Shown here: positions 23,802-36,739 of the stretch, piece after piece
Numbering within the stretch: position 1 is the first letter of the stretch
Layout: each line of letters begins with the position of its first letter
From: Ophiobolus disseminans
Lineage: Eukaryota; Ascomycota; Dothideomycetes; Pleosporales; Phaeosphaeriaceae
DNA: 64,000 nucleotides
Direction of reading: 5' to 3'
Assembly: GCA_010093685.1 (NCBI GenBank)
Contig: MU006239.1
Location: 294,031 to 358,030 of the forward strand
Program-made: the position numbers and the translations under genes
Notes under the pieces: model-generated
What the model was told of the DNA's origin: nothing
Database searches by the model: none
What the model saw: only the letters and a program-made list of their open reading frames with translations

Positions 23802-25452
23802 TGGTGCACGCGGTTGCAGGAAAAAAAGGCTCAACTTTGATGAGGTAATCAACCCCACCCCAATCAACACCTCGGATGCAGAACGTGGTGTTTTCAATCA
23901 GCCATAACTCATGCAAATCTTGATGGATTCTGATAAAAAATAATTCATACTGCTCGTGAGACTACGCCTAATCGCCCTGCTAAGCCTCACGCTGATTCCC
24001 TTAAGCGCGCGCGCTTTTTCGACGCGTACAATAACCGCAACGTTTGTGGCCGGGTATCAACGATAGACCTCTGTCAACAACAAGGCGTTGCGCGCCGCAC
24101 CGCGTACACATAGCTAGCAGAGAGGCACACCTTTGGGGACAACGTAGAGCGACGAGGAGAGTGGAGGAAGACAAAAGCAGAGATCAAAGGCACTGCAGGG
24201 AGTGGGCGCCTATACAAAATACCTGATGTAGCACTTGAGAGACTCCTCAACTCTGATCAAAAGTCTCGACGGCAACGGCTATTGTTACAGCTACACTAGG
24301 AAGGTATTCAGGCCTGTCGCCGCACGTTACAACACTCGTTGAAAGTACGTTTCTCTGCTGGCATGTTCAAAGCTGCTACTCAGAAGGAGATTACCGTACT
24401 ACAACAGACTCAACGCGTGCTTTATACTACTAACAAGCGCTTTAAAAAGGTAGAGGGCTACTGGGATAGCTTCATGTTCACTGACAAAGCTCATTGCTCG
24501 CTCTCTGACTTTCCTGACGAGTGGATCCTACGCGTCTTTAGCAAGCGCTACAAGCCAGAAAACATTGTAGAGCAGTGTGATTGCGGTGCCAACGCTGTAC
24601 ACTTTGCAGCTTGGATTAACTAGTACACTAAAGCAGAAGAGTTGACGTTCTATAACGACAAGTACGACGACGTAGAGCTTGTCAAACTACCACCAAGACT
24701 ACGGCGCCGACTAACAACAGAGACAGAGGCACAATAGGAGGAGAGATTAGCGCGTTAGGAGGCAGAGAAAGCGCGTCAACCACAAGTAGAGAGGCCTGGC
24801 AACTCTATGAGAGCTAGCTACTACACTGATAAGATACTGCCCATCTATGCTGACGCGTTTCATTAGCTTTGAGCGCGTTCAAATGAGTATCGTGGCCACC
24901 TTGATTGTGCTGAACGCTGCAACTGGTATCTGATCGAGGATAACGACCCTAGCCACGGTACTAAGAACCCTCACTCTCTACCTGCAATATATCGCCGTTG
25001 CCATGGCCTATATCGTCTGCAACACCCAGCAAACCCACCTAATCTCAACCTTATAGAGGGCATCTAGAACATTATAAAGGAGCGTGTACGCCGCTAGCTT
25101 CATGAGATCAACACCATAAACGAGCTCAAAGCAGCACTACAATGGGAGTGGAAACTAGTATCACAAGATGATATACAGAAGCGGATAAGTGAGATGCCGT
25201 ATCGCGTGGGCTAGGTGTTTGCGCACCCCAAAAAACGCTGTAAAACAGAGCTCTAGTGACTATTACAATACCAAAAGTAGTACAAAAGCTATATCTACAT
25301 ACAATCCAAGCGCCTTATCACTCAAATCCATGCCGTCATGCTGTTGTGATGCGATCGTTAGTGGGCTCTACATACAAAAACAGCATTGTTAGGGCATTAG
25401 CTTACCTTATCAAAGTTGAGCCGTTTTTTCCTGCAACCGCGTGGGTGCACCA
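23802..25452 (+). mobile_element. Tc1/mariner-like transposon (DDE_3), decayed
   Basis: Terminal inverted repeats of about 50 bp start TGGTGCAC at 23802 and end GTGCACCA at 25452; both share GCGGTTGCAGGAAAAAA and CTCAACTTTGAT. The left TIR lacks 3 bp relative to the right. The expected TA duplication is not visible; the right end abuts the B-family LTR directly, so the flank was probably rearranged. Confidence 0.75.
24000..25255 (+). pseudogene. Tc1/mariner transposase, broken by TAG stops
   Basis: Reading the plus strand with TAG as lost Gln or Trp gives a Tc1-type transposase. It has an HTH N-terminus, FTDKAH (first Asp) in the open part 24339-24623, LIEDNDPSHGT (second Asp), and NLNLIEGIWNIIKERVR (catalytic Glu) near 25045-25095. 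It ends with a basic tail at about 25255. At least six premature stops interrupt it, so it cannot work alone. Confidence 0.7.
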
Positions 25453-25855
25453 TGTAAGAATGTAAGCTTTGACAAGGTATTTCCTTATTAGAAAATGTCA
25501 CGTGACTAATCACGTGACTTGCCTAATTTAGTAATAGCTGTGAATGCTACATATATCATGCCTATTAGGCTGTTACTATCTATAGTAGCAACGCGTAATC
25601 TATTACATTATAATTGCGTAATCTATTACATTATAATGTACAATCTATCTATACGCGTAATCTATTACATCGGATTACGCATATAGAGTGCTCTAGAACT
25701 AGATTGTATTTATAAGCAAAGAACCTTCTAGAGCTACTCTACAATGTATATAGACTCTCTTCTCTCTCTCTATAGCTCAGTGTCTAACTATCAATCTTGT
25801 AACTAGTATATACATTTTATATTACTAGTATCTTCTCTACTCTTTACCCTACTTC
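25453..25855 (+). repeat. B-family LTR, segment 1 of 3 (403 bp)
   Basis: It begins TGTAAGAATGTAAGCTT and carries two CACGTG palindromes near 25500-25520 and GCGTAATCTATTACAT repeats. It is cut at ACTTC by the Copia element. Segments continue at 31782-31849 and 43375-43407; the three add up to 504 bp, the same as the two uninterrupted copies. Confidence 0.85.
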
Positions 25856-26052
25856 TATTAGATATTAGGGGTGCTATAAGGCTACTAACACTAAAAGAAA
25901 CAGGAGGGGCGGGCACAAGCGCCTTAGCACACTAGTACTAGATCTAACACCTAGTTAAACTCCGCACTTAACTAGAGAACACTATAAGACAACATATTAT
26001 TATTAATTTATCTTATATATTATTAGGTTTCAATACCTTATTAAATCTAACA
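25856..26052 (+). repeat. Copia 5' LTR (197 bp)
   Basis: It runs from TATTAGATATT to AAATCTAACA. The first dinucleotide TG has become TA, as expected from RIP. It pairs with 31580-31776. Confidence 0.85.
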
Positions 26053-26662
26053 ATTAAGAGTCTCACTGCCTTTAATAAAGCTACTACTAAGGCTACCTAC
26101 TAAGGCTAACTAATAAAAGCTATTCAACAACTACACTATATCGCTTATTAACTAACGCGATGCAACTATTATCCTTAGCAACTAGTATAACTAGACTACC
26201 TAGCTTACTTAAGTCAAAGCGCGCTGCGCTGCCTACAACATCTAGGACAATGTAAAGGAAGAAGAACTAGTTCTATTCCTAATTAAGCTAGTTATGCTAG
26301 ACCTGCCTAAACTATCCTAGTACAGTGCTGCAGCTAGAATCGAGAAGGCAATACGCCTATCTATGCTATTAATCTAAGGCTAGAAAGCCTACAAGGAGGA
26401 TATAGACTACTACAAGACCCTTACTAAGAGATACAAGCTTTATCTCTACTAATATAATACTTAATAGAAGAGTATTCAGCATGTTACCTAGCTAATCCGA
26501 TTAACAGTTGCGCTCTATCTCTAACGCACATGCTGCCTACTAGAACAGTCACTACGCTAGTGGCTTGCTAACCTTAAGCTCACTGCTAGGGTTAATAATC
26601 GCCTTAAAAAGAAACGCACACGCAAACGCTACTACACCGCCCTTAAGCCTATACGCAATACA

Positions 26663-26814
26663 TGTCAGGACGCAGGTCTGCACCCGCTGCGCTATGCAGC
26701 TAAAAAGGTATATATAATCAATAAACATTAATTATAGTGTGCAGAACAGTATATATCGTATAGGCCGCAGCTAACGCACGAGGCTTCGCCTTACGTGCGC
26801 GCGTGCGCCTTACA
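26663..26814 (+). mobile_element. 152-bp mini-LTR (TRIM/solo-LTR-like) copy 1
   Basis: It starts TGTCAGGACGCAGGTCTGCA and ends GTGCGCCTTACA, and is flanked by the 5-bp duplication ATACA on both sides. A second copy is at 62607-62757 with a different duplication. It has TG..CA ends and no coding capacity. It is GC-rich compared with the Copia gag it entered, suggesting recent insertion or escape from RIP because of its small size. Confidence 0.8.
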
Positions 26815-29800
26815 ATACACACAATTAGGATACATAGCTAGTAGAATATAATAAAGCATTATTAGATGCAATAGTGCATAGAGTGTCTAAGGTACATAAT
26901 ATTGACAATATTACTAAAGACTTCCTGCAGGCTGTAAACAAGGCAGCACCTATATAGGCTGCAACCTTCTAAGATACTAGAAGGTTTAATCCTCTTATAA
27001 CAAGAAAGAAGATAATAAAACGCTTCTAGGAATACATAAGCCTAAATTATCCGCTGAAACTAGTGAATAAAAAGCAGGCATTTATTGCTGTAGCTAATAA
27101 CTCCTTATTTCTCGCTGATAGTAGTGCAACCACCTAAGATAGCTAAAAGGACGCTTCTAAAGCTATAGAAAACAGCGCGCTATCTAAACATAGGGAAAGA
27201 AACCCTAGTAGAAAGAGAAAGAGCAATTAATCCTCCTCTTAGTCTAGCAAAAGACCTACTAGTAACAAGGCATCTTTAGGTAAGAAGTGCCTAGCATGTG
27301 ACTAAGTCTATAACATTAAGGATTGCTAGTATATTAATAATGACTAAGCACCTAAATAGTAGAAGCTAAACTCTACTATGCGCACTCTTGTAGAATACAA
27401 GCGCAAGCACAATACTATTCTTTAAGGAGCATTAAGAAGCAAGAGCAGATTAAAGTCTTAAACTCTATACATTAAGAGATTAGATTCCTAGACACTAATT
27501 ATCTAGGATGTCTCTAATAACAATTAACAATAACTAGAAGGTCGGCAAATTACCGCAATTACTAAGGCCTTATTCTAAGTTAGTGGCAATTAAGGTTACC
27601 CTTTAAAACACTCCTTTATTCTAGACTTAGGCTTAACCTGCTACATTACTAATAACCTAGAGCGTACCTATAACAATAGACTATATACACCTAGCGACTT
27701 TATATAGGCAGGTAACTCTTAACTCTAGATTACAGGGTATAGTTTACTAGACCTATTCCTAACTAATTAGAGTAGAACAACTAAGCTTATCCTTTATAAT
27801 GTTGCTATCTGTCTAGACATTCTATGCAACCTAGTATCATTCCGCCTTCTTAGGCAGCTAGGCATATAGTGGGAAACTAAGCATAAACCTACTACACTTA
27901 GAAGACTAGATAGATCTATTCTAGAAAGGCTTACTAAGCTTTATAGCTAATAGGTGTTAGAACACTACTTAACTATTAACTAGGCCTTCTATATAATAAA
28001 CTTAAGAACACTAAGAGTATTATAAAGATCCTTCGCTATCACCTAGCACAAGCGCTTAGGCTATCTAGGCCTAGTAGCTATTAAGCACCTTGTTTAGCAA
28101 GCTAAGGGGGTGCGCATTAAAGGCATCACTACAGTTAAGTGCAACTTATATAGCAAAGCTAAAGCTAAGCGCTAAATACGCCGCACACTACGCAACAATG
28201 ACCTAGAACTAGAAGAAAGACTAGCTATTAACTTCTACTCCTATAAGGACTAGAGCATTACTAAGAAGAAGAGTTAAATGCTTATTACCTGTAGGATCTC
28301 TAGACTCTAATAGGATATGTACTTCACAGACAACAGACCTGCTAATTCTATTATTAACAAACTTAGGATCTTCTTTACCTTTCTTAGGATCTACTTTAAC
28401 ATTACTATTAAGATTATTAAAGCAGATTATAAGATCACTACTATTAAACTACAAGTTTAGCGCTAGCTTAACTCTAAAAGGATTATTATTAAGCCTTTAG
28501 CTTCTAATACTTAAGCCTAGAATAGAGGTGCTGAACGCTTAGGGGGTGTAAACAAGGAGAAGGCACGCGCTATAAGATTAGATGCTAACCTCTCCTAGGA
28601 ACTGTAGCCTAAAATCACTAGAGCAGCAGTTTACCTCTACAACAGAACGCTAAATTATACTAACAACTAGAAGACACTATATAAGACCTTCTTCACTAGG
28701 ATTGCTTTCTCTAATAGAATTGTTACTAAACTCCGTAAACTAAACCTTACTTATCTTAAAGCATATAGATGCAAGTCCTTTGCAATAACTAATAATACCT
28801 ACAGAGGGAAATTACGCCTCTAACGCCTAGACCTAAAGGCTTAGGTTAGCTACCTAGTTGGATACAGATTATCTAACATCTATCGCATCTAGATACTATC
28901 TATAGCTAAGGGTATTAGCACACGTAATGTTGTGTTTAATAAGCACTTAGTATTTAATAGCAAAACTAAGGACCTAATAGACAACCTTATGCATAGTACA
29001 CTAGAAGAGATTGCAACCTATATTAAGACTATAGAGCTTCTAACACTACAAACTAACCTAGAGGTTAAATTATTCTTTAAAGATAACATTACTAAAGACT
29101 TAACAGCTTAAGAAGAGACTAATCTACCTAGCTATTACTAAGAGAGGAAAATTATAGAGAGAAAGATTATAGGCATATACCCAACACCTCTACTATTACT
29201 ACTACTACCTACTGCATTACTAGCTATATTGTTGACCCTAAGCAAGGCAATAGGATTAACGCAGTTATGCTTATCTAAGACTGTTCTATAGGCAGCTGCC
29301 TTTATAGCAGGAACTTAGGCTGGACATGTTAGCTAATATAAAGGAGAAGTGGTTAACAAGGCTAAGGTAAAGAGGCTGCTTGCCTTAGGCATTAAGCTAC
29401 ACTGTAGTTAGCTCCTACCTCTACTAACTTATAAGACTAAGCTTAAAGAACACCTAATAGAAGAGCTGTTTAAAGAAGCAGAACGCGACTATTTAGCAAG
29501 CCATCAAAAGATAGAATTATAGAGAGAAGTATCCTATGCCTTAATTAGACTAACAGGTCACTAGGTCCTGGACTGCATGTAGGTATACACCTACAAGTTT
29601 AATAAGGATTATTAATTTATTAAGTGCAAGGCGCGCCTTGTAGTTAGAGGAGACTAACAGAGACAGATCTCTTTCTAAGACACCTATGCAGCTACCCTAG
29701 CTAGTAGATTATTTCGCATGCTTATAGCAATTGCAGCTAAGCACAACCTAGAACTTAAGCAACATAACATTACAAACGCATTTGTTCATGCTACTATAGA

Positions 29801-30961
29801 CAGGGAAATCTACATAAGGATGCCTAAAGGATACTAGAAGACAGGTATTATCCTTAAGGTTTAGAAGGCCTTATATAGATTGCGCCTCTCACTTATGCTC
29901 TAGCAGAAGGAGTTTACAACAACTCTTAAAGACCTTAGCTTTACACGCGTCTCTTACGAGCCTTGCTGCATAATTAAGAACAGTATTATTATCTTCTTTT
30001 ATGTAGATAATATTATCCTAGCCTATGCTAAACACAAGACTAAGAAAGCACAATAAGCTATCTAACTCCTACAGGATAAGTATACTATAACTAGAGGAGA
30101 AGATCTCTAGTAGTTCCTAGAAGTAGAGGTAATTAGAGATAGAATAGAAGGACTTATCTATCTCTCACAAGCTGCCTATGTAGACAAAATCCATAAGCTA
30201 GTAGATAAGCATAAGCTACGCTATAATACACCTATAAGTTCTATTTAAACTTAAGCTCTTAAATTTACTGTTAACACCTGCTGAGATCAATAGATACTAA
30301 CGCAAAATTAGGTTACTACTCTTTGCTGCAGTTACTACTAGACTAGATATTGCTTTTGCTACCTCACGCTTAGCACGCTTCCTCTTAAACCCCTCCTAAG
30401 AGCATTACGATGCCGCAGACCGCGTCCTTCTATACCTATTAGACATAAGGTGGCTAGCACTTTAGCTTAGAGAAGGAGACACTCTTTAAGTAGCTAGTAA
30501 TGCATTATTTGCAGACAACACACAAGACAGGAAAAGCTCTTAAGGCTATGCAATTAAGCTCTTTAATAGCCTTATTGCCTAGAGAGCTAGCAAGCAAGGC
30601 ACTATCACTACATCTACCGCTAAGGCAGAACTCCTAGCCCTATCCTAAATAGCTGAGGAAGCTCTCTTTACATTACGCCTACTTAAAGAGCTCTAAATCT
30701 AGCTTCTATCTAACACAATCACAATTTATTGCAATAATATGTAAACTATTAGACTAGTTACAAAAGAGATATTAAAGCTTTAAACAAAGCTTAGGCATAT
30801 AGACATCTACAACTACTAGATAAGACAGGAGGTTGCAAGTAGAAAGATTACTATAGAATACATTTAATTATCGGAAATAATAGCAAATAGCTTTACTAAG
30901 GTGTTGCTAGGCAACAAGTAGCTAAACTTCCTTTATTAAGTTAGTTTAGTTAAGGTATTAC

Positions 30962-31465
30962 TATTAAGAGGAGGCGTGGATTGTAGCCTGTATGTAGAAA
31001 CAGGCTATTCCTCTTCTAGTAGGAGGCTACTATCACGTGCTAATAACGTAATAGCCGCAACGGAAGTAGAGTAAAGAGTAGAGAAGATACTAGTAATATA
31101 AAATGTATATACTAGTTACAAGATTAATAGTTAGACACTAAGCTATAGAGAGAGAGAAGAGAGTCTATATACATTGTAGAGTAGCTCTAGAAGGTTCTTT
31201 GCTTATAAATACAATCTAGTTCTAGAGCACTCTATATGCGTAATCCAATGTAATAGATTACGCGTATAGGTAGATTGTACATTATAATGTAATAGATTAC
31301 GCAATTATAATGTAATAGATTACGCGTTGCTACTATAGATAGTAACAGCCTAATAGGCATGATATATGTAGCGTTTACAGCTATTACTAGATTAGGCAAG
31401 TCACGTGATTAGTCACGTGATATTTCCTAATAAGGAAATACCTTGTTAAAGCTTACATTCTTACA
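30962..31465 (-). repeat. B-family solo LTR (504 bp), minus orientation
   Basis: It is homologous to 60515-61018 in reverse complement and is flanked by ATTAC / ATCAC (30957-30961, 31466-31470), a 5-bp duplication with one C-to-T change. The Copia copy at position 1 shows the empty site (GGTATCACTACACAAGG). Confidence 0.85.
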
Positions 31466-31579
31466 ATCACTACACAAGGTGACTAAGAAGGCACTATTAG
31501 AAGAGCTTTAAGCAAAACTTAAGGACCTTGTTATTACCTAAGGTTACTAGCTTGCAAACACATCTAAGCTAAGAGGGTG

Positions 31580-31776
31580 TGTTAGATATTAGGGGTGCTG
31601 TAAGGCTACTAACACTAAAAGAAATAGAAGAGGCGGGCATAAGCGCCTTAGCACACTAGTACTAGATCTAATACCTAGTTAAACTCTGCACTTAACTAGA
31701 GAACACTATAAGACAATACATTATTATTAATTTATCTTATCTATTATTAGGTTTTTATACCTTATTAAATCTAATA
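31580..31776 (+). repeat. Copia 3' LTR (197 bp)
   Basis: It runs from TGTTAGATATT to AAATCTAATA; the terminal CA has become TA. A polypurine tract (AAGAGGG) lies just upstream. Confidence 0.85.
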
Positions 31777-31781
31777 ACTTC

Positions 31782-31849
31782 CGTTGCGGCTATTACGTTA
31801 TAAGCACGTGATAGTAGCCTTCTACTAGAAGAGGAATAGCCTGTTTCTA
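31782..31849 (+). repeat. B-family LTR, segment 2 of 3
   Basis: These 68 bp continue the LTR interrupted at 25855, after the ACTTC duplication, and are cut again at TTCTA by the outer Gypsy element. Confidence 0.85.
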
Positions 31850-32148
31850 TGTAAGGGGCTAGGCTGAAGACAGCAGGAAGGCTAGGTTAAACAAAGATGA
31901 ATTCGATAGAGTCTATCTAGAGCTAGAGAGCAGGCTAACTTTATAGCAGACTGCTAGCTTCTAGAAGTTTCTACATACATTAGCATTTGTCAGCTATTAG
32001 AAGAATATGTCTTGTTCTAGCTAGTTCTAGGACATTCTATAACATTCTAGGACATTCCATAACGTTCTAGAACATTCTATAACGTTCTATAATGTTCTAA
32101 TAAACCGAAGTGTATCTACTAAGGATAGTAGAGGTCTAACCTCTTACA
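31850..32148 (-). repeat. Outer Gypsy LTR (3' LTR, 299 bp)
   Basis: On the plus strand it reads TGTAAGGGGCTAGG .. CTCTTACA. It contains three tandem units of TTCTAGGACATTCTATAACG. On the minus strand a polypurine tract (GAGAAGAGGGG) precedes it. Confidence 0.85.
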
Positions 32149-34923
32149 TTACCCCTCTTCTCTAGTTCTTGTAGGTGTTGTGTATTAGTGTATTAGGAAC
32201 TGTCCTTTATCGCCTCTTCTAAATCTAGCTAGAAGTAACTTTAAGCGTTGATTGCGGTATAGAGCAGTAAAGGTTTCCCACTTATCTAGAGCAGTGTTGT
32301 CTTTAAGATTTTCTGCTGGCTTAAAAGTTGTTAGGGTATATCTAGTCTATTTAACCTTAAAGAACAGTCTGTTTCTGTAGGTCACTTTAGCTATAATCTG
32401 TTCTACTTCTGATTCTAGTTCTCTATTAACTAGAATAGGTGCTAGTTGAGTGTTATTATTAGGCTAGCTAGGAAAGAGATCTAAGAAGGCTAGCCTTAGG
32501 CGGTTAATATAGAAGATATTATAGATACCTAGTAGTGTGTTAAGCCTAACTAAGTGTAGGCTGATAACCTTAATAACTGTATATTTAGCATTTTTCTAGT
32601 CGAGTTTCTTATTTAGTCTTCTATTTAACAGTTGCTTTCTGTAGAAGAGCTAGACTTTATTATTCACTTGCAGTGTAGGAGGCTTATACCTATGCTTATT
32701 TACCTAACTCTTCTACTCTTACTATGCTTTAGCTATTGTAGTTTGTACTATATAAAAAGCATGCTTAAGCTTCTTAACAATTGCCTTTGCCTTATTATAA
32801 TTAGGTTGCAGATGTGCTTCTAGCTCTTCTTAGTTTAGTCCTTAAGAGATATCTAGTTAGATAGGGTTAACATTGTAGCTATGTTAAAGAAAGAAGGGTA
32901 AGACCCTTGTTAACCTTGCTTCGCGTTCTTTAATAGCAATTAAGGCTATTAGAAGAAGGTCTACCTAATTAGTTTGTGCCTAGTTAATGTAAGCACGTAG
33001 ATAGGCTTTAATAGTGCTATTTATGCGCTTAGTAGACCTATTAGTCTGCGGGTGCTATGCTATAGATAACTAGTAGGTAATATTCATTATCTTTGTCAGG
33101 ATAGCCTAGAAATAGCTAGTGAATTAGGTACTACGGTCTAACACAATAGCATCTAGCAGCTAATAATAGGCAACTACATAGCGCAGGAAGTTAGTAGCAA
33201 GTGTTTCTGCTGTAGTGTCTTTTAAGGGAATAAGAACTACATCTTTGCTAAGCTAGTCTGTAACTATAAGGAGTGTTGTGCAACTATTGCTTTCTAGAAG
33301 TCCTTTAATAAAGTCTATAGAGATTTCTTTCTAGATCCTCTTAGAAAGAGGGAGTAGTTTTAGAAACCCTTGCAGCCTATCTCGCTATAGTTTAACACGT
33401 CTACAGGTGTCGCAGTTCCTAACAAAGCGGCGTATATTATTAGACATGCTAGGCTAGAAGTAGTCTCTTGCTAGGATCTTGTATATCCCTTCCCTTCCTA
33501 GGTAACTAGTAGCTAGTAAAGCATAAGTTTTATAGATAAGTCTTGTGCGCAGTAGTTTAAGAGCAGGAACCTATTTCTAGTTGCGGTAGTGCAGAAGCGT
33601 GTTGCCTTTAACATAGCATTCTGCTATTAAGGCCTTTAGTCCTAGGTGTACTAGAAAGCGTCGTTCTCTATCTAGGACAGACTAGCGTGCTGTGCAATAG
33701 GTCTGATCTTCCTTTACACCTTGTTTCTAGAGTTGCTCTAGGGCAGTAGGCTCTATAGGTTTAATCTAGGCAGGAAAGGCATAAGTTAGCAGAATTATGC
33801 TAGTGAAGGAAATGACAGCATCTATAGAGTCCTCTATCTCTTCTTTAGCAGTGGTAGGCTTTAGAAGCTGTTGATACTAGTGCTTAAGGCGTGCATCTTC
33901 TGTATCTGCAGGTAGGTCTTGTTCTCTTCTTAAAAGAGCATCTGCTCTCTTATTTAGTTTCCTAGGCTAGTATTACAGCGTAATGTTGTAGCGTTCTAAG
34001 AGAATAGACTATCTAATCTACCTTTTATTAAGCATCCTAGGTTTAGTAAAGTACTCTAGGTTCTTGTAGTTAGTGAGGACAGTAAACTTCTCTATAGTCT
34101 AAAGTTTAGAATCCTATTCTTCTAGGCAGCGTATAATAGCTAGCATTTCCTTGTTATAGACTTTATAGTTGCATTTATAGAGGTTGTTCTTGCGTGAAAA
34201 GTAGGCGCAGGGCCTAAGTATTCTCTTGTCATTATACTAAGGGAGAATGCTACCTATAGCATAGCTAGAGCAGTCTGTTTTAACTACTGTTTTCTAGTCT
34301 AGATAGAAATGCGCTAGGATAGGCTCGCTAACAAAGATAGCCTTAAGCTTGTCAAAGGCTTCTTGCTCTTGCTGTGTCTAGCGCTAGCTAACGTCCCTAG
34401 TAAGCTAGGTAAGAGGTGCTGTAATGTTAGCAAAGTCCTAAATAAAGCGCTAGTAGAAGTTAGCAAATCCTAGGAAACTGCGGACTCCTTTCACTAATAT
34501 AGGGGCTTTCTAGTTAGTAATAGCTTTAATCTTCTTAGGGTCTATGCACAGTCTATTTTCTGCATCGATAATAAAACCTAGATACTTAGTAGTCTTAACC
34601 TCAAATTCGCATTTGTTAATATCTAGTTAAAGGCTAGTATCCTTAAGAGCGTCTAGGACTTTGTTGACATAGATGCGGTGTTCTTAAAGTAAGCTATTAG
34701 TGTATATTAGAACATTATCTAGGTAAGCAGATACAAAGTCATCTAGGAAGCGGCGTAAAACCTAATTTATATAGCGCTAAAAGGTGCTAGAAGAGCTAAC
34801 TATGCCAAAAGGAGTGACAAGCTATTTATAAAGTCTAAAGCGGGTCCGGAAAGCAGTAAGCTATTTATCTCCTTCTTAAATGCGTATCTTGTAAAAGGCT
34901 GCAATAACATCTAGTTTAGTATA

Positions 34924-35157
34924 CTACTTAGCCTTGCAGATGTTGTTCAATGTCCTATAGATAAGAGGTAGAGGGTATCTGTTCTTCTTAGTAATAGCAT
35001 TAAGAGCGCGGTAATCAATGCACATGCGTAGGCCTCCTCCTAGTTTCTTTACAAAGAGAACTAGGGCTGCAGTAGGAGAGCTACTAACTCTAATAAATCT
35101 CTTGTCTAGCAGTGATGTAAGTTCTTTGCAGAGCACTAGTAACTTATCTCTAGACAT
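34924..35157 (-). pseudogene. Gypsy RT fragment (outer copy)
   Basis: This open stretch carries the Ty3/Gypsy RT start region: RFIRVSSSPTAA, VLFVKKLGGGLRMCIDYRALNAIT, then KNRYPLPLI. The catalytic YxDD lies further on in broken frame. The full polyprotein is interrupted on both sides. Confidence 0.8.
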
Positions 35158-36440
35158 ATTGTAGAGAGGGCCCTATAGTATTTATAGACTCTTTCTATCT
35201 TCTTTAATAAGCTTAATACAGTGGTCTACTCTAGGGCGGTGTAGAGAGAGCTTAGCAGCTTAGTTTAGATTAAAGACTAGCAGCTAGTGGCGGTAGCTTA
35301 GTGGTAGAAGGTCTTTGATCTGCTCTAAGCTCAATTGTGCTTTAGGAGCTAAAGCCTTCTAGATGTCTGCTATAGAGGCAGCAAATACGCTAACGGACTT
35401 GTCTTTCTTAGATGCTTAAATATATCTCTGCATAGCTACTGCAGAGATCTCCTAGACTGTTAGTGTAGGAGGTAGTTCTTCTTTCTTGCTGCGGAGGCGG
35501 ATACGGGTCCTTTCTAAGTAGATAAAGATAGACTTCTTTGCTAGTGCAATAGTAACATTATGTCTATTAAACTAGGAGCGTCTAAGCAAGATATTAAAAC
35601 TAAGGTAAGTGTTCTCTATTATGTATCCCTATCCTGTGCATGTATATCCTTCGATATTATATGTAAAGTAGCAAGCTTGCCTAATAGTTCTAGTTCCTTC
35701 TACTCCTTAGAGGGTTCTTAGAGTAGGTAAATTAATGCACTAGAGTTTGGCTTTCTAGGCAAAGTAGGCGCTCACTAGAGCATATATTAAGCAACTAGAA
35801 TCTAGTATTATAGATGCGTAGTGAGTGTAATTGATAAGCATATGTACAGTAATTGGTTTTGCTTTCATATAGGGTTAAAATAAGCGCTAATTTTGCTTTA
35901 TCCTCAAAGCCTTCTCCTTATGCTCCTGCTAGTGACTTTAAGCAGGAGCTACTCTTTTTCCGACTTAGGATCCTCCTCTTCTAGCTGTAGCCTCTCTGCA
36001 ATCTTTATAGTTGCAACAGTAGTAGGAAAAGAGCGACGTGCAGGAGCATAACGGCAAGAGCTAATAATATGTCTAGAAGCTCTACAGCGTATACACAAGC
36101 GGTTGTTCCTACGTCTATAAATCTTATTCTTGCTTACCTACTTAGCGCGTTAACTTCCTAGGGATTGAGCAGCATAAGCATATGTAGACTCCTAATCCAT
36201 ACTATCGTTTTGCTGCACGTAGCGTTAAGCGTGAGGTTAGGGTCTCTATAGTGTCTTGATAGCATCTAGCCTTAACCCTATAGTTTAAAGTAGGGAGGTG
36301 AAAGCGCTATACTCAATTAGAACTAGAAAGACACTAATTAGTCTCTCCTGCATAGCGTGGCTAATAGCGTTTTCTAGGAGTGAAATCTTAATAGTGTTAT
36401 TGAATGACAATACTCTAGCATTTGCTAGCTTAGTCTTAAA

Positions 36441-36739
36441 TGTAAGAGGCTAGGTAGAAGACTGCAGAAAGGCTAGGTAGAACAGTGATAAATTCGATAG
36501 AGTCTATCTAGAGCTAGAGAGCAGGCTGACTTTATAGCAGACTGCTAGCTTCTAGAAGTTTCTATATACATCAGTATTTGTCAGCTGTTAGAAGAACATA
36601 TCTTGTTCTAGCTAGTTCTAGGACATTCTATAACGTTCTAGGACATTCTATAACGTTCTAGGACATTCTATAACGTTCTATAATGTTCTAATAAACCGAA
36701 GTGTATCTACTAAGGACAATAGAGGTCTAACCTCTTACA
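36441..36739 (-). repeat. Inner Gypsy LTR (3' LTR, 299 bp)
   Basis: It has three tandem copies of the 20-bp unit TTCTAGGACATTCTATAACG and TG..CA ends on the plus strand. Confidence 0.85.

Larger units (their letters stand above)
25856..31776 (+). mobile_element. Ty1/Copia retrotransposon, full-length but RIP-decayed
   Basis: LTRs lie at 25856-26052 and 31580-31776, with target duplication ACTTC (25851-25855 / 31777-31781). Read through TAG/TAA stops, the plus strand gives the Copia order: gag with a zinc knuckle (KCLACDQ..NIKDC near 27283-27330), protease (ILDLG), integrase, then RT with NAFVHATIDREIYIRMPKGY and YVDN in place of YVDD, and RNase H. It holds two nested insertions, a 152-bp mini-LTR (26663-26814) and a minus-strand solo B LTR (30962-31465). 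The coding region is dead. Confidence 0.85.

Noticed and set aside
26053..30960. Reassigned TAG/TAA codons (alternative genetic code)
   Set aside because: Reading TAG as Gln rebuilds Copia, Gypsy, Helitron and mariner proteins, but stops occur only in repeats. The host-like genes (UstYa, RTA1, DOT1-like) are free of internal TAG/TAA, so RIP mutation explains it better.
32632..32823. Small plus-strand ORF
   Set aside because: It lies antisense inside the Gypsy integrase/chromodomain region and is a shadow frame.
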